Part shown: in pieces, positions 1 to 6,578 of the stretch
Layout: each line of letters opens with the position of its first letter
Numbering within the stretch: position 1 is the stretch's first letter
Source of the DNA: an uncultured Cryomorphaceae bacterium
GTDB taxonomy: Bacteria; Bacteroidota; Bacteroidia; Flavobacteriales; Schleiferiaceae
DNA length: 8,962 nucleotides
NCBI GenBank assembly: GCA_913049755.1
Contig: CAJWXO010000044.1
Location: 1-8,962 of the forward strand
Direction of reading: 5' to 3'
The notes under the pieces: generated by a model
Told to the model about the DNA's origin: nothing
Databases searched by the model: none
The model's input: the letters and a program-made list of their open reading frames with translations, nothing else
Translations under genes and position numbers: made by a program

Positions 1-165
1 TTTTGAGGGAACTACATAAAATGAAGGTGTTTTTTCATTTGAGAAAGGACTCAATCCTCTAAAAGTAGATCCGCTTTTTTTTAGCTGTACAAATTCTCCT
101 ACCACCTCTTCAACCCGAGTGGCGTCATGAATTTTCTCTATACATGATGCAGTTATTCTACCCAT
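1..165 (-). CDS. dnaG: DNA primase DnaG, N-terminal fragment (cut by window edge)
   Basis: The first 55 codons of a gene that continues past base 1. DnaG makes the RNA primers for lagging-strand replication at the fork, with the replicative helicase. The fragment matches the N-terminal zinc-binding-type domain: an I-x-K-I-H-D-A-T-R-V-E-E-V-V-G-E-F stretch (residues 9-25), then L-K-K-S-G (28-32) and the conserved N-E-K-T-P-S-F (43-49). In most bacteria the segment before NEKTPSF carries the first Cys and His of the CHC2 zinc site. Here those places are Ser39 and Ser42, so this half of the site is absent; from memory this is usual in Bacteroidota primases. The ATG at 165 is the only good start, as an in-frame stop lies at 180-178. 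It begins 35 bases after the polyprenyl synthase stop, so it is probably the last visible gene of that operon. The toprim catalytic domain is outside the window. Confidence 0.88.
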   Translation of the reverse strand, partial: MGRITASCIEKIHDATRVEEVVGEFVQLKKSGSTFRGLSPFSNEKTPSFYVVPSK

Positions 166-200
166 AACCGAAAGGTACTAATTTTGAAATTATAGAAAAG

Positions 201-1166
201 CTAGAGATTCCTTTTCACAGCAAATTTAACTAACTGAAGTAATGCTTTTTTGCTTTCTGATTCTGGAAAATGTTCAAGGTAGAATATAGCCTGATTTTCA
301 TATTTATCCATAACTTTTTTAGAGTAATTCATTCCACCTAACTCTAAAACTTTGTCCATTAGCCATGAAATACTTTCAGGGTCATCTTTCTTGTTTTTTA
401 CTATCCGCATCATTTTTCTTTTATCTCTAAATGATGCAGTATTTAGAGCATAAATTAATGGCAAAGTTAATTTTTGCTCTTTTATGTCTATTCCTGATGG
501 CTTTCCACTTTTCCCATAGTTTTGATAATCCAAAAGGTCATCTTTTATCTGAAATGCCATTCCTAAGTTAAATCCGAATTTTTTTGCAGATTCTAATTGA
601 TCTTTATTTGCACCTGCGGAACTAGCGCCAATTATGCAGCAAGCAGATATTAATGACGCTGTTTTTTTTGAAATTATCTCTATATAAATTTTTTCATCAA
701 TATCTAATTTTCTTGCTTTTTCTATTTGTAAAAGCTCTCCCTCTGACATTTCCCGGACTGATTGACTAATATGGCCAAGTAAATCATGATCTCCATGATC
801 CACCGCCAATAATAGTACTCGAGATAACATATAATCTCCGATCAAAATAGCAATTTTATTTTTCCAAAGAGCATTTATCGAAAACTTACTTCGACGGACT
901 AATGACTCATCAACAACATCATCGTGGACTAACGTTGCAGTATGCATTAACTCTACTAAAGTTGCTCCACGATAAGTCTGATCATTCACCTCTCCAGCAA
1001 TGGCCTTTGAGACAAGGAAAACAAGTGCCGGTCGAATGCGCTTACCTTTCTGTTTAATCGCATATCTCAATATTAGATCTAACAAAGCAACATTGCTACT
1101 AAATGCCTTAGGGAAAACTTTGTCAAACTTTTCTAGTTCAGACTCTATGGCGAATTGGAACTTCAT
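201..1166 (-). CDS. Polyprenyl diphosphate synthase, long-chain type
   Basis: A trans-isoprenyl diphosphate synthase (IspA/IspB superfamily) that adds isopentenyl diphosphate units to an allylic diphosphate, here probably to make the side chain of menaquinone. Numbered from the chosen start (321 residues): GKRIRP substrate-binding motif 41-46, first Asp-rich motif DDVVD 82-86, GDY 110-112, second Asp-rich motif DDLLD 209-213, and K-L-T-L-P at 232-236. The residues 4 and 5 before the first Asp motif are Thr and Ala, not aromatic, and the motif lacks the two-residue insertion of bacterial FPP synthases. By the known chain-length rules this suggests a long-chain product; exact length is not readable. 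The ATG at 1166 forms an ATGA overlap with the stop of the upstream J-domain gene, and the protein then starts MKFQF like its relatives. An in-frame ATG at 1187 adds seven residues and is the alternative. It is followed by dnaG 35 bases on. Confidence 0.9.
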   Translation of the reverse strand: MKFQFAIESELEKFDKVFPKAFSSNVALLDLILRYAIKQKGKRIRPALVFLVSKAIAGEVNDQTYRGATLVELMHTATLVHDDVVDESLVRRSKFSINALWKNKIAILIGDYMLSRVLLLAVDHGDHDLLGHISQSVREMSEGELLQIEKARKLDIDEKIYIEIISKKTASLISACCIIGASSAGANKDQLESAKKFGFNLGMAFQIKDDLLDYQNYGKSGKPSGIDIKEQKLTLPLIYALNTASFRDKRKMMRIVKNKKDDPESISWLMDKVLELGGMNYSKKVMDKYENQAIFYLEHFPESESKKALLQLVKFAVKRNL

Positions 1167-1888
1167 TTTATTTCTCGCTGTTGACATATTTCTTCATATG
1201 CTTCTTGTATTTTTCTAAATGTATTTTCAGCCTCGAGAACGACTTCATCGCCCATATCCTGTAGAGAATCTGGATGATATTTTTTTACTAATGTCCGATA
1301 CATTTTTTTTAATTCATGATCTGAGCTACTAGATTTAATACCCAAAATCTCATATGGATCTTTTACAGTCTTTTCTTTAATTGACTCTATCCGATTAAAC
1401 TCTTGCGAACTTATACCTAAATAACTTGAAATCCTGGTAATTTGTTTATGCTCATTAATTGATATTGCACCATCAGAAAAAGATAAGTCAAATAAAAAAC
1501 TAATGATTTGTATTCTGCCCTGTAATGGCATGTTGTTACTGACTTGTTGACATATTTCACGAAGATTAGGCTCAGTTCTAACTAAATCTTTAAATACTTT
1601 AAAGCTGTTATTTGTTTTATTAATGCCAAACCATTTTACAAATTGTCTGCGAACAAAATCAAGCTCTCTTTTATCAATTTTACCATCAGCTTTAATTACC
1701 ACCGAAGCTAAAACCAATAAACTAGTATGAAAGTCCGTTTCAGAATTTTTAGATCTTTTTGATGATTTTTTTATATCAGCTATTTCATCTGAAAATATAT
1801 TGCCCAGTGCAGCACCAAGAAAGGCTCCAATTGGACCACCCAATGCCCAACCTAGACCTCCGCCAATAATTGTCGTAAACCTTTTCAC
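1163..1888 (-). CDS. TerB-domain plus J-domain protein (DjlA-like co-chaperone)
   Basis: A 241-residue protein in the layout of DjlA-type membrane co-chaperones. Residues 7-32 are a Gly/Ala-rich hydrophobic stretch that probably inserts in or hugs the membrane. Residues 52-160 are a TerB-like helical domain with two acidic repeats, K-A-D-G-K-I-D (66-72) and S-D-G-A-I-S (138-143). Residues 177-238 are a J domain with D-P-Y-E-I-L-G-I at its start and the essential HPD at 205-207. J domains stimulate the ATPase of DnaK (Hsp70); the client is unknown. The start is GTG at 1888: a stop lies 15-18 bases upstream in frame and the next Met is residue 120. The gene starts 41 bases after the small membrane protein gene and its stop overlaps the polyprenyl synthase start, suggesting translational coupling. 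The Gly-rich segment differs from the plain transmembrane helix of E. coli DjlA, so membrane topology is uncertain. Confidence 0.85.
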   Translation of the reverse strand: MKRFTTIIGGGLGWALGGPIGAFLGAALGNIFSDEIADIKKSSKRSKNSETDFHTSLLVLASVVIKADGKIDKRELDFVRRQFVKWFGINKTNNSFKVFKDLVRTEPNLREICQQVSNNMPLQGRIQIISFLFDLSFSDGAISINEHKQITRISSYLGISSQEFNRIESIKEKTVKDPYEILGIKSSSSDHELKKMYRTLVKKYHPDSLQDMGDEVVLEAENTFRKIQEAYEEICQQREIK

Positions 1889-1929
1889 TTCCGCGAAGGT
1901 ACACTATGAAAATATTTAAGGGAGACTTA

Positions 1930-2109
1930 CTATGATGTTAGATAAACTGCAGCTCCAATTATTAAAAGAATCATTGCAATAACAAAAATGGTTGTTGCCA
2001 TTGAATGTGAATCATGTTCTGCATCTTCTCGTCGTTTTTGAGCTCTGCGTTCACGCATAGACAATCGCTCTTGCGAACTATTAGGCTCTCTGGGGTCATG
2101 TTGCGCCAT
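1930..2109 (-). CDS. Small single-span membrane protein, function unknown
   Basis: A 59-residue reading frame that I do not recognise. Residues 1-38 are polar and highly charged, with a basic run M-R-E-R-R-A-Q-K-R-R at 18-27. Residues 39-57 are a continuous hydrophobic helix rich in Ile, Ala and Leu, ending two residues from the C-terminus. The positive charges before the helix predict a cytoplasmic N-terminus and a tail-anchored form. The ATG at 2109 is fixed by an in-frame TGA six bases upstream. Support for a real gene: a candidate promoter TTG-N20-TACTTTTA ends 28 bases before the start, the frame fills an otherwise empty gap, and it sits 41 bases before the TerB/J-domain gene on the same strand. 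It may help anchor or regulate that protein, but this is only a guess from position. Confidence 0.7.
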   Translation of the reverse strand: MAQHDPREPNSSQERLSMRERRAQKRREDAEHDSHSMATTIFVIAMILLIIGAAVYLTS

Positions 2110-2137
2110 ACTTCAAACATTTGTATTTAGGTGTTAC

Positions 2138-2168
2138 TAAAAGTAAGAATATTTTACCTAAATAACAA
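2138..2168 (-). promoter_or_regulatory. Candidate promoter of the small-protein/djlA-like/polyprenyl/dnaG operon
   Basis: Reading the minus strand, TTG (2168-2166), a 20-base spacer and TACTTTTA (2145-2138) match the Bacteroidota pattern TTG-N(17-23)-TAnnTTTG with one mismatch, the last G. The box ends 28 bases before the ATG at 2109, like the other two good promoters here (31 and 32 bases). No better match is seen in this gap. Confidence 0.4.
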
Positions 2169-2170
2169 TA

Positions 2171-2191
2171 GATTAACACATTAAGTTAATC
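2171..2191. repeat. Inverted repeat between nrdA and the small-protein operon
   Basis: GATTAAC (2171-2177) and GTTAATC (2185-2191) are perfect 7-bp arms around a 7-base loop. It lies 37 bases past the nrdA stop and directly upstream of the candidate -33 element at 2166-2168. It could be a weak nrdA terminator (on the minus strand a moderately T-rich stretch follows, but no true T-run) or an operator for the next promoter. The A/T-rich stem makes a strong terminator unlikely. Confidence 0.4.
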
Positions 2192-2227
2192 ACTAAGCAC
2201 GGGCCATCCTATTTTTTAAAGGCTATT

Positions 2228-4651
2228 CTAAGACCCACAAGCTTCACAATCATCAGGATTATCAACTGAACACGCTAAGATCTCTTCTTCAGTAAACTCT
2301 TTAACCGGATCTGTTGATGTTTTTTCTACTTTTTTTACTGGCATTTCAGAAAAGACTTCTTCCTCTGGAACTTTCTCTTCTTTTTTCTTAACTGTAAACT
2401 TTATCGCTGCAGATGCAGCTTTTGTTCTTAAGTAATACATCCCTGTCTTGAGGCCCTTCTTCCATGCATGGAAATGCATTGATGTCAACTTACCCATGTT
2501 GGGAGATTCAACGAAAAGATTCAACGATTGAGATTGATCTATGAATACTCCTCTGTCAGCAGACATATCAATAATATCGCGCATAGAAAGTTCCCAAACG
2601 GTCTTATAAAGTAGTTTAATATTTTCTGGAATTCCATCTATGCTTTGAATGGATCCATTATTAGCCATAATTGCATTTTTAACATCTTCATTCCAAAGAC
2701 CGAGATTCACAAGGTCTAAAAGAAGGTGTTTATTAACTACAATAAACTCTCCCGAAAGAACGCGTCGGGTATAAAGGTTACTAGTATAAGGTTCAAAACA
2801 TTCGTTATTTCCTAGGATTTGGGATGTCGATGCAGTTGGCATAGGTGCTAAAAGCAGCGAATTTCTAACGCCATGTTTTTTGATTTTTTTTCGCAAACCA
2901 GACCAGTCCCATCGCCCACTTAAATCTTCATCTTTAAGTCCCCACATATTATATTGAAACTCACCTTTTGAAATTGGAGAACCTTCATAACTTTCGTAAG
3001 CTCCATCAACCTTTGCTAGGTCATAAGAGGCTGTAACTGCTGAGAAATAAATAGTCTCGAAAATATCCTTGTTGAGCTGCTTAGCCTCAGGGCTTGTGAA
3101 GGGTAATCTTAAATGAATGAAAGCATCGGCTAACCCTTGCACTCCAATCCCAATTGGGCGGTTCCGCATATTAGAATTCCTTGCTTCGGGAACTGGGTAA
3201 TAATTCTGATCTATTACTTCGTTTAAATTTTTTGTTACCTTATATGTAATATCGTAAAGCATTTGATGATCAAAAGCTCCATCCTTAACATATTTAGGTA
3301 ATGCTATTGATGCTAGATTACAAACAGCAACTTCATCTGGAGCTGTATACTCTATGATCTCTGTACAAAGATTTGAAGAGCGAATAACCCCTAGGTTTTT
3401 TTGGTTTGATTTTGAGTTACAGGCATCTTTATATAAGATGTAAGGGGTCCCTGTCTCAATTTGAGCTTCGAGTATTTTAGTCCAAAGTTCGCGAGCTGCA
3501 ATGGTCTTACGCCCTTTATTCTCAGATTCATAATTAGTGTAGAGAGCATTAAATTCAGCGCCATATGTATCAAATAACCCTGGGCACTCATTAGGGTCCA
3601 TTAATGTCCAATCTCCATCTTCCTCTACGCGCTGCATAAAAAGATCCGGAATCCAAAGAGCATAGAATAGATCACGCGCTCTATTTTCTTCTTTTCCCGT
3701 ATTTTTTCTAAGATCCAAAAAGTCAAAAACATCTGCGTGCCAAGGTTCCAGATAAATAGCAAATGACCCTTTTCGCTTACCTCCGCCCTGGTCTACGTAT
3801 CTAGCAGTATCATTAAATACGCGCAAAAGAGGAATCAAACCATTTGAGGTACCATTTGTTCCGCGGATATATGAACCTTTGGATCTTATGTTATGAATGC
3901 TAAGTCCTATTCCTCCTGCACTTTGAGAAATCCTTGCGGTCTGCTTTAATGTATCATAAATACCGTCTATGCTATCATCCTGCATCTGAAGTAAGAAACA
4001 ACTAGACATTTGAGGCTTCGGCGTGCCGGAATTAAAAAGTGTTGGTGTTGCATGAGTATATAGCCCTTTAGACATTCCATTATATGTCTCAATAGCGTCT
4101 TCTATTTTTTCTTTATGAATCCCAATTGCCACGCGCAAAAGCATTTGCTGTGGCCTTTCAGCAATTTTTCCATTAGTTCGGAGGAGGTATGATCTTTCTA
4201 ACGTTTTGAAGCCAAAATAGTCATAACTAAAATCTCGATCATAAATAGGTGTAGAATCTAATAGTTCGGCATTAGATTCTATAATCTCCATAACGTCATC
4301 AGCAATTAAAGGAGCCTTTTGACCTGTTTTTGGGCTGACAAACTGATGCAATTCGCGCATTGTATCAGTAAATGACTTATTAGTATTCTTGTGTAAATTT
4401 GATACGGAAATCCTAGCTGCAAGCTTAGCGTAGTCCGGATGTCTAACCGTCATTGATGCCGATGTTTCAGCAGATAAACTATCTAGTTCACTTGTGCTAA
4501 CTCCATCGTATAAACCTTCGATCACTCTCATTGCCACAGCTACCGCATCAACGTGTGAACTCAAACCATAACAAAGTTTCTGAATCCTTGCTGTAATCTT
4601 GTCAAATTTGATGGCTTCTTTTCGGCCATCGCGCTTTAATACATTCATCAT
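2228..4651 (-). CDS. nrdA: Class I ribonucleoside-diphosphate reductase, alpha (large) subunit
   Basis: The catalytic subunit of aerobic ribonucleotide reductase, which turns NDPs into dNDPs for DNA synthesis in the cytoplasm; 807 residues. Residues 1-90 form an ATP-cone, the allosteric on/off domain, with V-L-K-R-D-G-R at 4-10. The barrel carries the redox cysteines Cys218 (in MSSCF) and Cys444 (in VAVCN), and the active-site set Asn427-x-Cys429-x-Glu431, with Cys429 the thiyl radical site. P-M-P-T-A-S-T-S-Q at 603-611 is the phosphate-binding loop. Tyr739-Tyr740 are the radical-transfer pair. After a Lys/Glu-rich flexible tail (about 752-792) the C-terminus ends C-E-A-C-G-S, with Cys802 and Cys805 as the shuttle pair reduced by thioredoxin or glutaredoxin. 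No intein and no missing residue. It starts 12 bases after the nrdB stop, so both are co-transcribed. ATG at 4651 is used; a second ATG follows directly. Confidence 0.97.
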   Translation of the reverse strand: MMNVLKRDGRKEAIKFDKITARIQKLCYGLSSHVDAVAVAMRVIEGLYDGVSTSELDSLSAETSASMTVRHPDYAKLAARISVSNLHKNTNKSFTDTMRELHQFVSPKTGQKAPLIADDVMEIIESNAELLDSTPIYDRDFSYDYFGFKTLERSYLLRTNGKIAERPQQMLLRVAIGIHKEKIEDAIETYNGMSKGLYTHATPTLFNSGTPKPQMSSCFLLQMQDDSIDGIYDTLKQTARISQSAGGIGLSIHNIRSKGSYIRGTNGTSNGLIPLLRVFNDTARYVDQGGGKRKGSFAIYLEPWHADVFDFLDLRKNTGKEENRARDLFYALWIPDLFMQRVEEDGDWTLMDPNECPGLFDTYGAEFNALYTNYESENKGRKTIAARELWTKILEAQIETGTPYILYKDACNSKSNQKNLGVIRSSNLCTEIIEYTAPDEVAVCNLASIALPKYVKDGAFDHQMLYDITYKVTKNLNEVIDQNYYPVPEARNSNMRNRPIGIGVQGLADAFIHLRLPFTSPEAKQLNKDIFETIYFSAVTASYDLAKVDGAYESYEGSPISKGEFQYNMWGLKDEDLSGRWDWSGLRKKIKKHGVRNSLLLAPMPTASTSQILGNNECFEPYTSNLYTRRVLSGEFIVVNKHLLLDLVNLGLWNEDVKNAIMANNGSIQSIDGIPENIKLLYKTVWELSMRDIIDMSADRGVFIDQSQSLNLFVESPNMGKLTSMHFHAWKKGLKTGMYYLRTKAASAAIKFTVKKKEEKVPEEEVFSEMPVKKVEKTSTDPVKEFTEEEILACSVDNPDDCEACGS

Positions 4652-4663
4652 AAGATTTGTTTT

Positions 4664-5656
4664 TTAGAAGTCTGAGTCAAATGAAAAAGAATCTTCCTTA
4701 GTCTCATGTTCCATTCCAACACCGGCCTTACGATAATCTGAAACTCTTTTTTCAAAGAAATTTGTTTTTCCTTCTAAAGAAATCATGTCCATAAAGTCAA
4801 AAGGATTTTCAGAATTATAACTCTTTGGACAATTTAATTCAGTTAATAAACGGTCGGTAACAAACTCTAAATACTGCTCCATAAGACGGCTATTCATGCC
4901 AATTAAGTCTGCAGGAAGGGATTCAGTAATAAATTCTCTTTCTATATCTAAAGCTTCTGTGATGATTTGGATAATTCTCTCTTTTGGAACTTTGTTTATT
5001 AAATGTTCATTATGAAGATGAACAGCAAAGTCGCAGTGCATTCCTTCGTCTCTACTAATTAGTTCATTCGAAAATGTTAATCCTGGTAGTAACCCTCTTT
5101 TCTTCATCCAAAAAATAGAACAAAATGCTCCACTAAAAAATATCCCTTCAACAGCTGCAAATGCGATTAATCTTTCCGCAAACGAAGGTGAATCTATCCA
5201 TTTCAAAGCCCAATCAGCTTTCTTTTTAATTGCATCAAAGGTTTCAATTGCATTAAATAACTTATTTCTTTCACTTGGATCTTTGACATAAGTATCAATC
5301 AATAATGAATATGTTTCACTATGGATATTCTCCATCATAATTTGGAATCCATAAAAAAACTTTGCTTCTGTATATTGAACCTCATTGACAAAATTTTCAG
5401 CAAGATTTTCATTAACAATTCCATCCGAAGCTGCGAAAAAAGCAAGTATATGTTTTATGAAATATCTTTCATCGTCAGATAATTTATTTTCCCAATCTGT
5501 AACATCTTGATCTAAATCGATTTCTTCAGCCGTCCAAAAACTTGCTTCTGCTTTCTTATAAATATCCCAAATGTCATTGTGTTCAATAGGGAATAGCACG
5601 AATCTATTTGGATTTTCTTTTAAAATTGGTTCGTTTTGCGTAGTTGATTTGCTCAT
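4664..5656 (-). CDS. nrdB: Class I ribonucleoside-diphosphate reductase, beta (radical) subunit
   Basis: The small subunit that makes and holds the tyrosyl radical used by NrdA; 330 residues. All six metal ligands are seen: Asp78 (F-F-A-A-S-D-G), Glu109 and His112 (M-E-N-I-H), Glu170 (A-V-E-G-I-F-F), Glu204 and His207 (R-D-E-G-M-H). The radical Tyr is Tyr116, four residues after His112. Trp41 and Tyr308 fit the long-range radical path, and the acidic C-terminus F-S-F-D-S-D-F resembles the tail that docks on the large subunit. Motifs such as [13 protein letters not shown] and [13 protein letters not shown] are almost the same as in animal RRM2, so this is the eukaryote-like subclass, which is usual in Bacteroidota. 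With Tyr and six standard ligands present, a diiron-tyrosyl cofactor (class Ia) is likeliest, though Mn-Fe or dimanganese use cannot be excluded. It is first in the nrdBA operon. Confidence 0.97.
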   Translation of the reverse strand: MSKSTTQNEPILKENPNRFVLFPIEHNDIWDIYKKAEASFWTAEEIDLDQDVTDWENKLSDDERYFIKHILAFFAASDGIVNENLAENFVNEVQYTEAKFFYGFQIMMENIHSETYSLLIDTYVKDPSERNKLFNAIETFDAIKKKADWALKWIDSPSFAERLIAFAAVEGIFFSGAFCSIFWMKKRGLLPGLTFSNELISRDEGMHCDFAVHLHNEHLINKVPKERIIQIITEALDIEREFITESLPADLIGMNSRLMEQYLEFVTDRLLTELNCPKSYNSENPFDFMDMISLEGKTNFFEKRVSDYRKAGVGMEHETKEDSFSFDSDF

Positions 5657-5670
5657 TTTTATTTATCTAA

Positions 5671-5684
5671 TCGCCTAATGGCGA
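5671..5684 (-). promoter_or_regulatory. Small hairpin just upstream of the nrdB start codon
   Basis: TCGCC (5671-5675) and GGCGA (5680-5684) pair perfectly around a 4-base loop. It is one of the few GC-rich spots in the leader and ends 14 bases before the nrdB ATG at 5656, within reach of the initiating ribosome. It might tune translation or mRNA stability. No T-run follows on the minus strand, so it is not a terminator for that strand. Confidence 0.35.
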
Positions 5685-5763
5685 GGTTTTTAAGTGTGTT
5701 CTAGGTGCGTATTAGTAGCAGAAACGGTCAAAGCCGACGAAAACATGCTGCAGGTGAGCTTTA

Positions 5764-5794
5764 CAAATCTTGGAAAGCCTCGGGGTTTTCACAA
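5764..5794 (-). promoter_or_regulatory. Weak candidate nrdBA promoter
   Basis: On the minus strand TTG (5794-5792), a 20-base spacer and AAGATTTG (5771-5764) fit TTG-N(17-23)-TAnnTTTG with one mismatch, the first T. It would give a leader of about 100 bases before nrdB. No exact TAnnTTTG exists between 5657 and 5951 on this strand, so this is the best candidate but weak. Confidence 0.28.
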
Positions 5795-5889
5795 GGGATA
5801 GATTTGAACATTAAGTTGGAGTTTTCAACATTTATGATTCTTTACAAAATCAAAAAGCGCCCAAAAATCAGGGTGTTTGAATTAACCAA

Positions 5890-5919
5890 ATTATTTTATT
5901 CGAGTTCCTTAAAAATAAT
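5890..5919 (-). terminator. Possible weak terminator after the DUF3109 gene
   Basis: ATTATTTT (5890-5897) and AAAATAAT (5912-5919) are perfect 8-bp arms around a 14-base loop, 33 bases beyond the DUF3109 stop. The stem holds only A and T and just three T follow on the minus strand, so termination would be inefficient. It could instead be a simple AT-rich inverted repeat. Confidence 0.25.
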
Positions 5920-5951
5920 CCACATCAATTGTTAATAACCTAGATTCCTTT

Positions 5952-6527
5952 TTAATCTAATTGCTTCGCAATTTTCTTGTAAACCAACTCTGCTTCATCT
6001 ACCCACTCCTTTCCATAAGCGCGTTCGAGGCCATTTTTTAAAAATCTAAAGACCGGTAATTTTAACTCTTGACCTAAACTACATGCCGGTTCACAAACCT
6101 TCCAGTGATGAACATTTAGTGCGTCAAAATCGGAATATTTAGTGACTCGAATGGGATATAGATGACATGATATAGGCTTCGGCCAATCTATAGCTCCGGC
6201 CTCATGCGCCTTTTCTATTCCGCACTTTGCGACTCCTGATTCAAATATTACATAAGCGCACTCCTTTTTAGCGACAAGAGGAGTAGTGTATTCTTCATCC
6301 TCATCAATAACAAAATATCCCTGAGACTCTATAGCTAATATGCCTTCTGGACGGAGATATGAACGAATTTTTGGCTGAATATCCCTTAAAATTTTAACTT
6401 CATTTGGCATTAGTGGAGCGCCAGCATCTCCTTCAACGCAGCATGCTCCTTTGCATTTAGATAAATCACAACAAAAGGCTTGATCAAAGACAACTTTTGA
6501 AACAACAGTTTTTCCGATTTGAAACAT
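5952..6527 (-). CDS. DUF3109 family Cys-rich protein
   Basis: A 191-residue cytosolic protein of the DUF3109 family, common in Bacteroidota and without an assigned reaction. Ten cysteines are present: Cys19, 20, 25, 29 and 30 in a tight N-terminal cluster (C-C-x4-C-x3-C-C, followed by V-E-G-D-A-G-A-P), then Cys90, 102, 121, 145 and 149. The nearby S-C-H-L-Y-P-I-R (120-127) and C-E-P-A-C (145-149) complete a set that resembles the CxxCxxCC metal-chelating proteins (YkgJ/UPF0153). The layout suggests binding of zinc or an iron-sulfur cluster; which metal cannot be told from sequence. No signal peptide or membrane helix. ATG at 6527 starts M-F-Q-I-G-K-T, as I recall for relatives. It is divergent from the marC-family gene with a 51-base gap and is followed by the nrdBA control region; it is not clearly in an operon. 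Confidence 0.88.
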   Translation of the reverse strand: MFQIGKTVVSKVVFDQAFCCDLSKCKGACCVEGDAGAPLMPNEVKILRDIQPKIRSYLRPEGILAIESQGYFVIDEDEEYTTPLVAKKECAYVIFESGVAKCGIEKAHEAGAIDWPKPISCHLYPIRVTKYSDFDALNVHHWKVCEPACSLGQELKLPVFRFLKNGLERAYGKEWVDEAELVYKKIAKQLD

Positions 6528-6547
6528 ATAGCAAAGGTCTACCTTTG
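6518..6547 (+). promoter_or_regulatory. Promoter of the marC-family gene
   Basis: TTTG (6518-6521), an 18-base spacer and TACCTTTG (6540-6547) are an exact match to the Bacteroidota sigma factor pattern. The -7 box ends 31 bases before the ATG at 6579. The -33 element lies inside the first codons of the divergent DUF3109 gene. Confidence 0.65.
6532..6547. repeat. Palindrome over the marC -7 box (possible operator)
   Basis: CAAAGGT (6532-6538) and ACCTTTG (6541-6547) are perfect 7-bp arms with a 2-base centre. The right arm lies almost wholly within the -7 box and the left arm starts five bases before the DUF3109 ATG. A dimeric regulator bound here would cover both starts. It may also be a chance by-product of the TTTG of the promoter. 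Confidence 0.45.
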
Positions 6548-6578
6548 ATCATGTAAATCAATGTTGAATATTTTTTAA

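Larger units (their letters stand above)
5657..5951. other. 295-base non-coding region between DUF3109 and nrdB
   Basis: This is the longest gene-free stretch in the window. A 76-codon frame on the plus strand (5705-5935) has no family resemblance I know, no promoter match upstream, and runs through the expected nrdB control region, so I treat the whole as non-coding. It contains the candidate nrdB promoter and leader, the small hairpin next to the start, a mixed GC stem at 5855-5878, an A/T hairpin at 5890-5919, and loose DnaA-box-like words at 5822-5830, 5916-5924 and 5930-5938. I see no tRNA, NrdR-box pair or known riboswitch. Confidence 0.55.

Noticed and set aside
170..177. TACCTTTC (minus strand) as a dnaG promoter
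   Set aside because: Only five bases from the ATG and no -33 element at the right spacing; dnaG is better read from the upstream operon.
1000..1218. A plus-strand frame opposite the polyprenyl synthase
   Set aside because: Lies antisense over the well-supported synthase and co-chaperone genes, with no family resemblance.
1894..1901. TACCTTCG (minus strand) as a promoter for the TerB/J-domain gene
   Set aside because: It ends only six bases before the GTG start and no TTG lies at the proper distance upstream.
5705..5935. A 76-codon plus-strand frame upstream of nrdB
   Set aside because: No recognisable motif, no matching promoter, low-complexity C-terminal half, and it covers the expected nrdB promoter. 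Judged to be chance.
5657..5951. Cobalamin riboswitch or NrdR box pair controlling nrdBA
   Set aside because: No B12-box-like sequence and no paired 16-base palindromes of the NrdR type could be found in either strand.
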